Shown here: one piece after another, positions 51,294 through 62,560 of the stretch
Layout: every line of letters starts with the position of its first letter
Position numbering within the stretch: position 1 is the first letter of the stretch
From: Hirudinaria manillensis
Lineage: Eukaryota; Annelida; Clitellata; Hirudinida; Hirudinidae
Assembly: GCA_034509925.1 (NCBI GenBank)
Contig: CM067534.1
Coordinates: forward strand, 9,473,501 to 9,537,500
Direction: 5' to 3'
Length of the DNA stretch: 64,000 nt
Notes under the pieces: model-generated
The model's input: only the letters and a program-made list of their open reading frames with translations
What the model was told of the DNA's origin: nothing
The model's database searches: none
Position numbers and translations under genes: made by a program

Positions 51294-52714
51294 ATGGTCT
51301 TTCTTATTGTAGGGAGTCTTGTGGCTCCGACTCTTCCAATGCTCGTCATATTTCCAAAATCAGGTTTGGCTTTTGATTTTCCGGTTTTTTTTTGTGTAGG
51401 ACTTGAATTCACTTAATAATAAATAGTTAAGTTATTAAGAAAACTTGAAAACGAGGGCTCAACAACAACTCTGCGTTTTCTACCGCAACAGCAGCAACAA
51501 TTCGTCAGGAAGTGATGTTAAATTTACTCTGATTCTTCGAAGAGCGTTATGCATTTTTATAATAATAATCACTCTATAATAATAATAATAATCATCATCA
51601 TCATCAGAAGTCTAGCCATGGAGAGTGGTTAAATGGCATCCCACCTTAGACAATTTGTCTACCAAAGTTTTTGGTTTCCAAAAATGTTTTCACCTGATAA
51701 CCAAAGAAAAATGTCATCACCAACAAGCTAAATTACCCCAAACCTCAATTATTTTTTAGAAATCCTGGCTAAGCAACTGATTATAATTAGATGACAAATG
51801 CTCGATTAAATAATATGATAAATTGAATTAAATTAAATTAAATTCCTAATCAAATTAATTCCTGCAGATCCCCTCCAACAGTGGAAAGAAATCTCTCCTT
51901 TACAACCGCTGTTCACTAATTTTTCAAACTTTCACACTAACAACAACAACAACAGCAACAACATGCTGTCATTCAAATCTTTTAATGTTGTATTTAGAAT
52001 TAGTAAAGTTAAACTGAACACGTGGTCGTATATTTATGACGTTAATTTATTATATTTGTATTAATTTGTTTTCTTTGATTTACTAATAGCGCAATTGCAG
52101 CCAACTTCGGATGAACTGACATCAACTTTGGAAGCAACAACAACAACAACAACAATTACTGAGAGCATCACAGGTCAGATACTAGAAATGATATTGATTT
52201 GCTTTCTGCAATGTCCAAATCATTGCTAAAGACAGGCATTGGCCTAAATTTAAATATCTGATAACTCGTTCATTTGCACCTAGCACCCTGCACAATCACC
52301 GACATTGTGCCCACTTCCACGGTGAGCACAAACCCCTCTCCCAATCCTCCTTCTATATCTCCACCTTACACCATTTCATCGGGTTTTGGCGATGTCATTA
52401 TCACCATCGACACCCCGAATAGGGTTCTTTACGACATAAGGGAGGTGTTATTAAATCTGAGCAACGTCTCTCACCTTACGATGACAATTAACGGTAAACA
52501 GTCACCCACAATAGCTGTCACCGAAGGAGTTATGGTAAGAATCCTTATTAATGCCATCGCGTTCTTTTTTTTAAGTTTAAAATTGTCTCGTTAATTGTAG
52601 AACAACTACCTTCCTAATCCAGTGACAACGAATGAAATAATGATCACTTTGACCCCAAATGACCAATTCTCAGATGTCGTTGTGTCTCAATTTGTTGTAA
52701 ACGTTTGCAATTGA
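51294..52714 (+). CDS. Orphan Thr-rich secreted protein B (217 aa)
   Basis: Unrecognised gene, paralogue of gene A. Five exons (51294-51363, 51868-52002, 52090-52173, 52284-52534, 52601-52714) total 654 bases; the first three introns are phase 1 and the last phase 0. The signal-type N-terminus is MVFLIVGSLVAPTLPMLVIF. An Asn/Thr-rich linker follows (NFHTNNNNNSNN; STLEATTTTTTITESIT). Unlike gene A it continues into a folded-looking domain of about 120 residues beginning APCTITDIVPTSTVSTNPSP, with beta-strand-like alternation (GFGDVIITIDTPNRVLYDIR; HLTMTINGKQSPTIAVTEG; EIMITLTPNDQFSDVVVSQF) and ending VVNVCN. Its only two cysteines sit at the two ends of that domain, suggesting one disulfide closing a beta-sandwich. 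Exon 2 is the least certain exon. Function unknown; extracellular location is inferred. Confidence 0.62.
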
Positions 52715-54193
52715 TTAGCGCAAAGAAAACATTAATGTTATTTATTACATTATTTACCTTTTGAACGTTTTAACGGGATTTATTTCTGCTTAAATTTTGT
52801 GATGAATTAACCGTGCACTTTCACATGATTTTAATGCATTTTAATACATGACTCAAATTTGCTTCTTCGCCGTCATAAAAATTTATTCAATCATTCCAGT
52901 AGGAATCATGCCTTACTAATTTCGTTAAACGTGAATATTCATGAATACTTTTAATCTTAACCCCTCAACATGGCCGAATTCAAATATTATTTTATGAAAA
53001 AGTTTGATGGATTTGTTGAAATATCGAATTAAAATGATTCGCAAGAGTGCAGAATAAGAGATTAGAAGACAGGCGACTTAAACATTTTTAGCATAACATC
53101 TTCGAATCATAAATCTTAATGGAGCATAACGTAGTTATAAATAAGGACATAAGAATATGCCAGATTGTTCGTAGTTGAAAGGGCTTTTGTCATTGACGTA
53201 AGAGTTTCGAAGTTGATCAGGTCGGCAATTATTTGAAGTGAAAAGTAGACACAAGTGTTATATTAATAACCAACGAATTTTAACAGCTAAATTTGATGAC
53301 ATTTACCACCTAATATATAGAATTAATAAATCATACACAACGGATATATTATTAATAATGAAAAGGAAACTTATAGAACAAAAACAATCATACACATTTT
53401 ATAAGTTAAATTTACGCACATTATTATAATTCATTACTCCTTCTATGTTAATATAGAAATAGTTTCAACATATGCGCAGTTTTAGTTGCGAGCTATTTCT
53501 AAATGATTGTTTAGCTCAGACTAACGTTGATCGGCGGAAAAACCCGGAATTGATTAAAATTTATTGACCTAAAATGGTTTCGGATTTGTAAATAAATCTG
53601 TGGATCAATGGTTATGGGTATTATTTGATGTTTTCCTCAAAAATATAATAGTGTTTAAAATTTATATTTAGCTGAGTGGTTTCCTAGCCAAGAAAATCAT
53701 GCCCATTTAGTCCAGACTTCAGTTGTTGCTTTAACCTTCACAATGAACTGCTTTTGAAGGCTCGTGTAATGGTGGCTAACAAAGAACTTTGGTGTTTATG
53801 GTGGTAATTTGATGTCATCTGAGCAAAACCTGATTTCAATAAAATATGCCTTCGTGAACTTGTTACATTCTGAATCTTCATTCCTTTTTGAGATCTAAAT
53901 AGTTCTTATGGTTTAGATGTTCAACATTTGAGACAATATATTGTTCACGGACGATTATCAGTCATATCATGAGGTAAATGTGATTCTATCAAAAATCTTT
54001 TTCTATTTGTGTTTCCTAAAGGACACTGTAAGTTGGTTTTATAATTATGCATCACTAACAATAACCAGGGCATTTGAAGTGATAAGAGTCTTTAGTAAGG
54101 CAATACGTTTAATTAACGGAGAACATTCACCAGGATTAAAGTTTATAAAATCAAAAATTCGTTTAAATCAACACTCCAAAAACCGCGAAAGGC
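52715..54193. other. Intergenic between gene B and CDK9
   Basis: AT-rich DNA with no coding exon, RNA gene or repeat array that I can support. Gene B and CDK9 converge here. Confidence 0.5.
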
Positions 54194-55645
54194 TCAAAAC
54201 ACCCTCTCGACGTTCTGAGTCTCGTTCGAGTATCCGTTTCCAGGCCTCCAATTGAACTGAGGATGTTGGTTTCTCGGCAAAGGATCCGGTTTGGGCATCT
54301 GGGCACGTCTGGTGTTCAGCTCGTAGGCGGAAGTGCCGAGCGTCGACACGATTTTGAGGTCGGACGGGTACGGTTCTTGCCAGAAGAAGTCATGGTTCAG
54401 GGCCGTGTCGGTGTCGACGCGTCCCTCGGGGTCCAAGACGAGCAGCTTGTCGAGCAGGTCGACGGCCAGTCTGTCGCGCACGATCGGTTCCAACCTCTCC
54501 CTCACCTTCCTCGTCACGTCTTTAGGCAGGCCTTTGTGCAGTTTGTTGTACAATTCCAATTCCTGGACCCCGGGCCACACGTCGGGCATGATGGAACCGC
54601 ACAGGCGACTGATGAGATCCAACTGGCGAACCTCGCTAGTCCCTTGAAGTATGGGAGTTTTGGTCCACAGCTCTGCCATGATGCAGCCGACGGCCCACAT
54701 GTCTACTGCGGGCCCGTAGTCCTGCGTGCCGAGCAAAATCTCCGGCGGCCTGTACCAAAGCGTGACGACCTTGTTCGTGTACCTGTTTCGGGAGTTCCGG
54801 TCCTGGTTGTACGTCCTGGCCAAGCCGAAATCTGCGAGTTTCAGGATGCCTTTCTTCGTCACGAGGATGTTCGAGGCCTTGAGATCTCTATGGAGGATCT
54901 TGTTGAAGTGAATATAAAAGAGACCGTCGAGCAGTTGCTGCATGATCCTCTTGATGTCACTCAGTTCGAACTTCAACGTCGGCAGGCTCAGGAGTCCGGC
55001 CAGGTCGTGGTCGCAGAATTCAAAGACGAGGTAGAAATCGCTCTTGAAGTCGTTCTTGTCGCATGCTTTCGATCGGCAGACTTCCAGGAGTTGGACGATG
55101 TTTTCGTGATTCAGTCGCTTCAAGATTCTTATCTCTCTCAGGGTAGTGATAGGAAACTGAAGTAGGAGTAGAAAATGTCAACCTTGTCTATTTTAATTAC
55201 ATAATGAACTTAACATAAAACAAAGTTATCTCTGAAACACGACACATTAAAAATAGAAAAGATAACTTGAAATTTCTTTATAAAGTGCCAAAGCTCACCC
55301 CTTCCTTTTCATTTTCCATCTTGACTTTCTTCAGTGCAACATATTCTCTGGTGCCCTTTCTTACGCCTTTGAAAACCTCACTAAAAGCGGCATTGCACCA
55401 AGTTAGCTGTCGGTCGAATCCGTAAATTAACTCGGATAGATGCAATCTCACCCGAACGTCCCCTGCCCTATTTTTGCCATTCTGTCATAATTTTCTGAAA
55501 CTGCTCGGCACAAAGGAAATTCTAGATTTTCACATTTTTTCCTTCTGGAATTCCTAATTGCACCGGCAATCTTTTCTTTATAATTCGTGCCTAAGTTTTT
55601 GTAATCTGGAATGTTCGTCGGATTTGGGTTTAAGTTGGTTGGCAT
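54194..55645 (-). CDS. CDK9: Cyclin-dependent kinase 9 (P-TEFb kinase)
   Basis: P-TEFb kinase that, with cyclin T, phosphorylates the RNA polymerase II tail, DSIF and NELF to release paused polymerase. Three minus-strand exons (55452-55645, 55299-55380, 54194-55156) encode 412 residues; human CDK9 has 372. Kinase hallmarks are the Gly loop (AKIGQGTFGEVFKG), ATP-binding Lys (YVALKKVKMENEKEGFPITT, the CDK9 equivalent of the PSTAIRE helix), catalytic loop HRDLKASNILV, DFGLA, the T-loop NRYTNKVVTLWYRPPE with the activating Thr, and FFWQEPYPSDL near the end. The C-terminus finishes VERVF, like the ERVF end of vertebrate CDK9. The N-terminal extension before the kinase fold is about 30 residues longer than human (MPTNLNPNPTNIPDYKNLG) and basic in its second half. 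Confidence 0.97.
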
Positions 55646-56383
55646 TTCAAATCTGAAATTTTAATTTTTGAGATAAATGAAACATGTGAATTCGAACTAA
55701 ATTCATTTTCGGGCGATTTAATGCCAATTGGATGAAAATTGACCATTAGCTGTTATCAACCATGCTAATGCTATTAATGCTTACAATCATTCGCGTTTGC
55801 TTAGAAATAATGGTGTCCCAGAAAACAAATAATCTAACTTGTTTCAAAATGTGACGGAGTGTTATGTTAAAAATACGCGGCGAAATACTGCAAGAACGGA
55901 TTTACATAATCGTTGCTTACAGAATCGCCTTCCTTAATTAGCGCTCAATGTTTACAATAGAAAGACTGGTTTGTTGATGTTCTACCATAAATTTGAAATT
56001 ATTCAATTCTTAAATTTTATCATATAAATATTTTCATAGAAATGATAAACACATTATTTATAATAACGATAATAACGCTGGTTTAAAGAAAAGCGTTATT
56101 ACATAAAAGTTCTTTAGAATTTTCAGATTGAATTTTACTGATATTAATTATATCCTTTAATTTTAAAGCATTTATTAATTTAACTAATTTTCACGTTTAT
56201 AATCTGATTAATAAAATTAATTGTAAGAATTAAATTTTATTTCATTTATATATAGAATCTTTTGCTGACTTGAAACCTCTGCTGGTTAAAACTAGCGGAT
56301 TAGTTTTTTACTCATATAGGTTCTTCATATAACAGCTGAAAAAGCCAAAGATTTATAATATCGTTTAATATTTTCTCAGAAAC
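55646..56383. promoter_or_regulatory. Divergent promoter region, CDK9 and SNRNP70
   Basis: About 740 bp between head-to-head start codons. A TTTTCTCAG acceptor just before the SNRNP70 ATG suggests that its leader is spliced, so its promoter probably lies nearer CDK9. No TATA box is evident. Confidence 0.45.
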
Positions 56384-57466
56384 ATGCCAGGCTTTCTACC
56401 ACAGAACCTGTTGTCTATGTTCGTTGCGAGGGCCCCTCCTCCCTTTATACCGCCAACAGAACCACTTGTCCACGAAAAGGGCTACCATTATACTGGAGTT
56501 TCTGAATTCTTGTCTCACTTTGAAAAGCCAGAAGAAACTCCGGTACCGACAAGGAACCTGACAAAGGCAGAAGAGAAAGAAGCTAAAATGAAATTACGAG
56601 CCGAAGCACAAGCTCTGAAGGTGGAGCAAGAAATCGCCCATTGGGATCCAAAGAAAGACGAGAATATCACAGGCGATCCATTCAGGACCCTCTTCGTATC
56701 GAGAATCAATTTTGAAACCACGGAATCGAAATTGAAGAGGGAATTGAGCCAATTCGGCGACATTAAAAACATCGTCATGGTCAAGAATAAGATCACAGGC
56801 AAACCGAAAGGCTACGCATTCGTCACCTTTAAGCACGAGCGAGACATGCTCTCGGCCTACAAAAGGGCCGATGGTATGAAGATCGACAACAAGAGAATCG
56901 TCGTCGACGTCCAGCGAAGTATGACGGTCAAAGACTGGAAACCGAGAAGGCTGGGCGGAGGACTCGGGGAGACGAGGAAAGGCGGAGAAGATGTCAACTC
57001 GAAGTTGTCCGAAAGAGAGCGTGCGAAGGGAGCCATGCATGACTCGCATAGGGACAGCAGAGACCGAGACAGGAGAAGTAGAGAACATAGCCACCGCAGT
57101 AGGAGCCGAGACCGGGATAGGAGAGATAGATCCACCGAGAGAAGACATAGAAGAGAAACAGGGGGCTACGATGCCGAAGGCGACAGGAGGCGAGGAAAGA
57201 GAAGTCGCTCTCGTGATCGCGATCGTTACGACGACAAATCGCGCGACAGGAAAAGACCTAGAAGGTCTAGATCAAGGGATAGGAATAGGATCAAGGAAGA
57301 AGAATGTTCCGGCGAGGGTTACGGCGTCATGCAGGGACCTAGGGTTAGGGTCAAGCAGGAAGAAGGCACTGTTGACATGCAAAGGTCAACATTTGTAAAA
57401 CAAGAAAGATTCAACGGCAACAAAAAGAAGAAAATGGATTGGAAGGACTGGAAGTTTCAGGGCTAA
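56384..57466 (+). CDS. SNRNP70: U1 small nuclear ribonucleoprotein 70 kDa
   Basis: Binds stem-loop I of U1 snRNA and helps define 5' splice sites. A single coding exon gives 360 residues (human 437). The N-terminal U1-70K region is MPGFLPQNLLSMFVARAPPP. The RRM follows at about residues 95-175, with RNP2 LFVSRI and RNP1 KGYAFVTF; neighbouring family signatures are TTESKLKRELSQFGDIK, SAYKRADGMKIDNKRIVVDV and WKPRRLGGGLGETRKGG. The C-terminal half is an RD/RS-rich tract (SRDRDRRSREHSHRSRSRDR) typical of the protein, ending KMDWKDWKFQG. AATAAA lies at 57522-57527. The coding region lacks introns, but a 3' splice site immediately before the ATG points to an intron in the leader. Confidence 0.97.
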   Translation: MPGFLPQNLLSMFVARAPPPFIPPTEPLVHEKGYHYTGVSEFLSHFEKPEETPVPTRNLTKAEEKEAKMKLRAEAQALKVEQEIAHWDPKKDENITGDPFRTLFVSRINFETTESKLKRELSQFGDIKNIVMVKNKITGKPKGYAFVTFKHERDMLSAYKRADGMKIDNKRIVVDVQRSMTVKDWKPRRLGGGLGETRKGGEDVNSKLSERERAKGAMHDSHRDSRDRDRRSREHSHRSRSRDRDRRDRSTERRHRRETGGYDAEGDRRRGKRSRSRDRDRYDDKSRDRKRPRRSRSRDRNRIKEEECSGEGYGVMQGPRVRVKQEEGTVDMQRSTFVKQERFNGNKKKKMDWKDWKFQG

Positions 57467-57521
57467 ATTATGATGAGTCCAACAAAAATTCAAAATGTTA
57501 TAAATTTACGCCGCATATTTA

Positions 57522-57527
57522 AATAAA
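57522..57527 (+). terminator. Polyadenylation signal of SNRNP70
   Basis: AATAAA 55 bases after the SNRNP70 stop. Confidence 0.6.
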
Positions 57528-58095
57528 GTCTATTAATTTAATAATAAACAAGGTTTCGACTTTATGAGGTGACATTTGGTTGATCAAAAATCCTTTTTGT
57601 GTCTGAACTCTTTTTGCGACAACTCAATAAAGGACCCGTACCACGTTCTCAATGTTTTCTATGCCAGATCAAGAACTAAATGGCACATTGTTATTGGTCA
57701 CGGTCTTATTTATTGTTACATCGCATTTAATTAATTATTGAACCAATGGTAAACTTAAGTTAACATTCAGCAAATCATACATTTTGTCCCAGAATTTTTA
57801 AACTTAGAACACCTTAAAAAAATAAAACAACGTAAAATAATGTCATCTTAAATTGTTGCTTTTAAATCTTCAAAGAAAGTTTGGATGGAAAGTAAGCTCT
57901 TAATTCGAACGAATCCGCTTTTTGTTTGAATGCAATTTACGACCATAAAAGACTTTGTGTCGCAGCTGATAAAACATTTTAACAGGTTAATAATTTAGAA
58001 AGAGATAAAATTCTTTTGTTTACTGTTTCATCTTCACGGCAAAAACTTCACCGAACGCACCCAATTGTTGTCTTTTGTTTATTTTATTGGCGAAA
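57528..58095. other. Intergenic between SNRNP70 and WIPI
   Basis: The 3' flank of SNRNP70 and the promoter side of the WIPI gene, both on the plus strand. No coding exon or TATA box is seen. Confidence 0.5.
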
Positions 58096-61081
58096 ATGAG
58101 CTTCGACGTTAAAGACAGTGGCTTGTTGTTCTTGAAATTTAGCCGAGACGGGACGTAAGTGAAAGACGGAAGTTGAAAACAATCATTCAATGTTGAATGA
58201 GTTGCTGAGAAACTAATTATTTTGTCAGCTTTTTTGTCCACGCGTTTGTTGATGTCACCATCTTCGTGTAACTGCGCATTGTATTGGTCACGTTCTAAGT
58301 TGAAACGCCTTGAAATTATTAGTTTTAAATTTACGACGATTTAAATTTTGAAGTCTGCGTTTTTAATTATTCTTGGTTTAAGTTGGTAATTCTCAAATGT
58401 TTTGTTTGAATGACGATGCAATAATACTAAATCAAATTAATATTTATACTGTTAATAAAGTCCGCTGACAATGCCTTTTTCAGAAAGCTTGTGATAGGAA
58501 AGAAAGATGGCTTGAAAATCTTCGATGTGGAAAATGTGCAACTCATACACGAATATTGTACGTCCGTCCTAGAATTCTGAGAAAGCATTTGCTGAGTTTA
58601 TTTATTTTTTAATGCCGAAATAAATTCATGGCAAATTTCAGCCCTCAACGATGTCTACTTGGTTGAAATTCTCGGCTCAGCCGACATAGCGGGAGCAGTC
58701 TGTCTAAAGAAACCGATGGAATTGAGAGTGATTGACCTGAAGAACGTCAAGGAGGTGTGCACTCTTTGCTTTACGAGTTGCATTCTCGGAATGACCTCAA
58801 ACAGCGAGGTGAGCGATGAAAGGAGTGTTTTGTCTTTAGATTTCGTTCAACAGGAGTGCCTGGAGTGTGATTCAATGTTCTTTTCCAGACATTGGTTCTC
58901 TGCTTGGAGGATAAGATCGAAGTAATCAGGTTGCGTGGCTTGAAGACGATGCAGGTCCTGACAAACGTGCCCGGAAGTTACAAGGGACTCTGTGCCCTTT
59001 CGATGGTCGTCATGGATACGACTTGCTATTTGGTTTATCCAGCCAGCGATTTGGACGGAACGATGCAGGTCTATAATGTCGTCAAACAGGTTTGATTGCG
59101 CTTTTAGATTCCAGAACTCAACAAAATAATTTTGCCTTGTCACTAAAGCACCGTTCTAAGGAACTGTGTAAATGGTTTAAGGACTTTTTCTTGCGCTAGA
59201 TAAAGAATAAACGCTTCTTTAAACGTAATTTGGTATAGGATAGGAAAGACCGAACTTCGTTGAGACATAACCAGCACATTGAAATGTCGTGCAAATTAAG
59301 TGTGATAATCCAACAATTGATATAATAATTGATAATTACCATTATAAATAATCTACAATTGATTTCTAACAATTTATTTATAAATTAATTTATCTTTTAT
59401 TGGGGATTAATTTAATCTCATCTCGAGATTTCATTTCAGAGCCAAAGCAGTTTAATTCGTGCTCACAGTAGTCCACTGTCGGTCATGACCTTTCACCCCA
59501 GCAGGTCAATTATTGCCACTTCGTCCACCAAAGTAAGTGCTCTGCTCGCTCATCTGAACTGGAATTATTAAATATTTAATTATGTTCAAATAATTTTATT
59601 TAATTATAAACTCTTTGAAATTATTCAAATATTAATCATTAATTTGTATCAATGAGGATCACAAATTTGTTATTATGTAATAATAATAATAATAATAACG
59701 TGATTGATAATTGATATGGTTATTATCGAATAAAGATTGAATTTAGTTAAAATTTAAAAATTCAATCTGCATAAATTTAAATATAATAATAATAATTATT
59801 ATTAAAGGTAAAATAATATTAAATTTCCAGGGCACCATCATCAGACTGACATCTGTACCGAGCGGCGAAAAGCTCTGCGAATTAAGGAGAGGCTTGCAGA
59901 GGTTACAGTTCAAGCATTTGGTTATAATTATTCAATAATTTAATTAATTTATTTATTAATTTCATTAATTTATTCAGTAATTTTTAACACATTTCTATTA
60001 AAACGGTTAAGCTTGGTTTTTGGTAATTCTTTTTCAAGTCGTGCACATCCCTGATTAGATGGCGTGACTAATTGACAATACCGTAAACAATTTTTGATGA
60101 TAATTTTACACTTATTTTTATATTTAGTTATTGTGTTATTATTGAATTGGATTTTAACCTCATAAATTGTTTAATTGTTATATAATATATAATATAATTT
60201 AAGATTTAATTTCAATCCTAAACAGGAGTGCCGTCATGTACTCTTTGGCCTTCAGTAGCGATGGCATAATGCTTTGTTCCTCATCTAATACGGGCACAGT
60301 CCATGCTTTCAAGATAGAATCAACAAAGTAGTTTGTAAACAACTTCTTACAAAATAATTATAGTTATTTGTGTTTAAATATTAGTTTATAATTGAAATTA
60401 TAAATATTTTAGTTTGGATCGTAATTATATTTTTAAAATCATTTAGTCAGGATTGGATTCAATTCATAACAAAAGCTTCCGGAGAATCTAATGTTTACAG
60501 TCAGTTCAACGGTTCAGGGTTTTCGTCCGCGTTGGTTTATTTATTTGTTATTATTAATAATTAATTAATTTAATTAATTAGTCACCAATATTTGTCGTTG
60601 TTTTTATTTATTTATTTATTTATTTATATTATTTATTTCGAAGTTATTGTTCTAATCCTGTTGACATTTTTCCAGTCTTTCGAGATCGACGACATCGAAA
60701 ACCGGCGGATCGTCGTGGATAGGGTACCTGGCCGGGTGGCTGCCCCCGGGTTTGACCGTGGTACCCCGTCGCATTCAGGAGGCCTACCTTGGCTGCAGAT
60801 CATTCGCTAAGGCCAGGCTGGCATCGCCAGAGAAGAACTACAGCCACTTTGCCATGTGCGTTTGAAGAGTGACTTTTAAAAAAAATAAATTTCCGAATTA
60901 TTAACGAAATAAATTAAAAATTAATTAATTAATTAAATAAATAAATAAATTCAGGGTGGACAACATCCCGAGTATAGTGGTGGCCTCGCAAGATGGCGGT
61001 TTGTACTTTTTCACGCTGGAAGACAATAAAGATGGAGAGTGCAGGTTGTCATCGAGTCCTATGAATCTCGATCGAATTTGA
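58096..61081 (+). CDS. WIPI2: PROPPIN beta-propeller protein, WIPI1/WIPI2 (Atg18) type
   Basis: Binds PI3P on forming autophagosomes and endosomes and, in the WIPI2 case, recruits ATG16L1. Nine exons lie at 58096-58154, 58484-58557, 58642-58819, about 58889-59091, about 59441-59531, about 59831-59903, about 60226-60331, 60675-60856 and 60957-61081. Signatures are MSFDVKDSGLLFLKFSRDGT (blade 1), VYLVEILGSADIAGAVCLKK (matching the VERLF...VAIVSLK strand of WIPI1/2), GLCALSMVVMDTTCYLVYPA, AHSSPLSVMTFHPSRSIIAT, ASSTKGTIIRL-type blade 5, the phosphoinositide motif LRRG (in CELRRGLQR), YSLAFSSDGIMLCSSSN and FAKARLASPEKNYSHFAM. WIPI1/2 normally carry FRRG and WIPI3/4 LRRG; this protein has LRRG in an otherwise WIPI1/2-like frame, so the exact subfamily is open. 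The two arginines needed for lipid binding are kept. Confidence 0.9.
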
Positions 61082-61095
61082 TTGATGGAAGAAAA

Positions 61096-61241
61096 TGAAT
61101 GAATGAATGAATGAATGAATGAATGAATGAATGAATGAATGAATGAATGAATGAATGAATGAATGAATGAATGAATGAATGAATGAATGAATGAATGAAT
61201 GAATGAATGAATGAATGAATGAATGAATGAATGAATGAATG

Positions 61242-61245
<4 letters not shown>
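61096..61245. repeat. (TGAA)n microsatellite
   Basis: About 37 near-perfect copies of TGAA starting 15 bases after the WIPI stop, so within its 3'UTR. Confidence 0.95.

Positions 61246-61294
<49 letters not shown>
61246..61294. repeat. (TTGA)n microsatellite adjoining the TGAA array
   Basis: About 12 copies of TTGA follow the TGAA array with no spacer, a change of one base in the unit. Confidence 0.95.
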
Positions 61295-61295
<1 letters not shown>

Positions 61296-62475
61296 CGAAT
61301 AAACGAATTCATTCTAAAAAATTACACACAAAGAAATACATCTTTGAGAGGAAATCGTTGAAAAGAAACACGTATGATGATGACGACGACGACGACGACG
61401 ACCAACGAATGTCTCTTGGCGCGGATTTCACGTGCTGTTGTTGTTGTCGTTGTTGTTGTTTTAATCGATGAACTAAAACAAATAATTGCACACCAACCAC
61501 AACTGCACATCACAAATGCACATCACAAATGCACATCACAACGATTCCCTTGCAGTTCTGTTGTGCATTTCAAACAGAAAGACAAACTTCTGTGAAACCG
61601 AACACCAGCATCAAAAGGCTACTGATTATCTTCTTCTGATGATGATAATGTTGATGATGATGATGATTTTATCTGATGATGATGATGATGATGATGATGT
61701 TTATGACGATGATAAGATAATGTCTGAGATTGGGGGAAGGTCGCCGAGTGCAAGGTTGCAACGTGCCGAGTGGTTGCTGTTGATTGATCGACAATGCCGA
61801 GCTAATTGTTTCAATCAAGTCATTCAACCGTGAAACGAATCGACTCAACCGGAACTGGGGATCATCAGATGAACGGTTGGTGAAAGAAGAGATTGGTGTC
61901 TGGATAAGTTGGGATACGCAAAAATAAATTTATATTTTTGAGTAATTTAATTGTATTAATTAGGATTATTTAAATATCGTTCACCTGTACACGTGGCTGA
62001 CTTGTACAGCGCTTCATAAATTATTTAATGATATTATTATGAATTTAGGAATCAAATATGATCAATAGGTTCAATAGGTACAAAGCATAGTTAGTGGAGG
62101 TGTGGTTGACGGTCGCAATAGAAACAGGGATGGCGACGGTACTGGTGTTGGTAATGATTAATTAAATATATGACTAATCAAATAGGTCACTTAATTTGCA
62201 TATTAATCATCCAATCAGTCCAATTAGTGACCTACTTTTGCACCTAAAATTGACCTAGAATTGAACTCCTTTGCACCCGGACAGTTGAAAGATCTCCTGT
62301 GGTTTTCATTCCTTTTCGAGAGATGGCAGGTCAACAACAGATGACCAATGGCCATTGACCGACCATCCATCAATCAGAGGACGGAAGAATAAAATATTCA
62401 TGGACACGATGCTATAAATAGATGGATGGGGGAGTGTGTGAATGGGGTGCTTAGAATGGGTGGGGAAATTTGGTG

Positions 62476-62477
<2 letters not shown>

Positions 62478-62508
<31 letters not shown>

Positions 62509-62560
62509 GTTGTTGTTGTTATTATTATTGTTGTTGTTATTATTATTATTGTTATTATTA
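62478..62560. repeat. Compound (ATT)n/(GTT)n microsatellite
   Basis: ATT and GTT trinucleotides alternate in blocks. Confidence 0.9.

Noticed and set aside
52874-53430. Short lysine/isoleucine-rich frame near 53238
   Set aside because: AT-rich chance frame without family features.
54263-55165. 300-codon plus-strand open frame opposite CDK9
   Set aside because: Antisense shadow of the kinase exon; no domain of its own.
61049-61312. 87-codon minus-strand frame of Phe-Ile-His-Ser repeats
   Set aside because: Translation of the TGAA microsatellite, not a gene.
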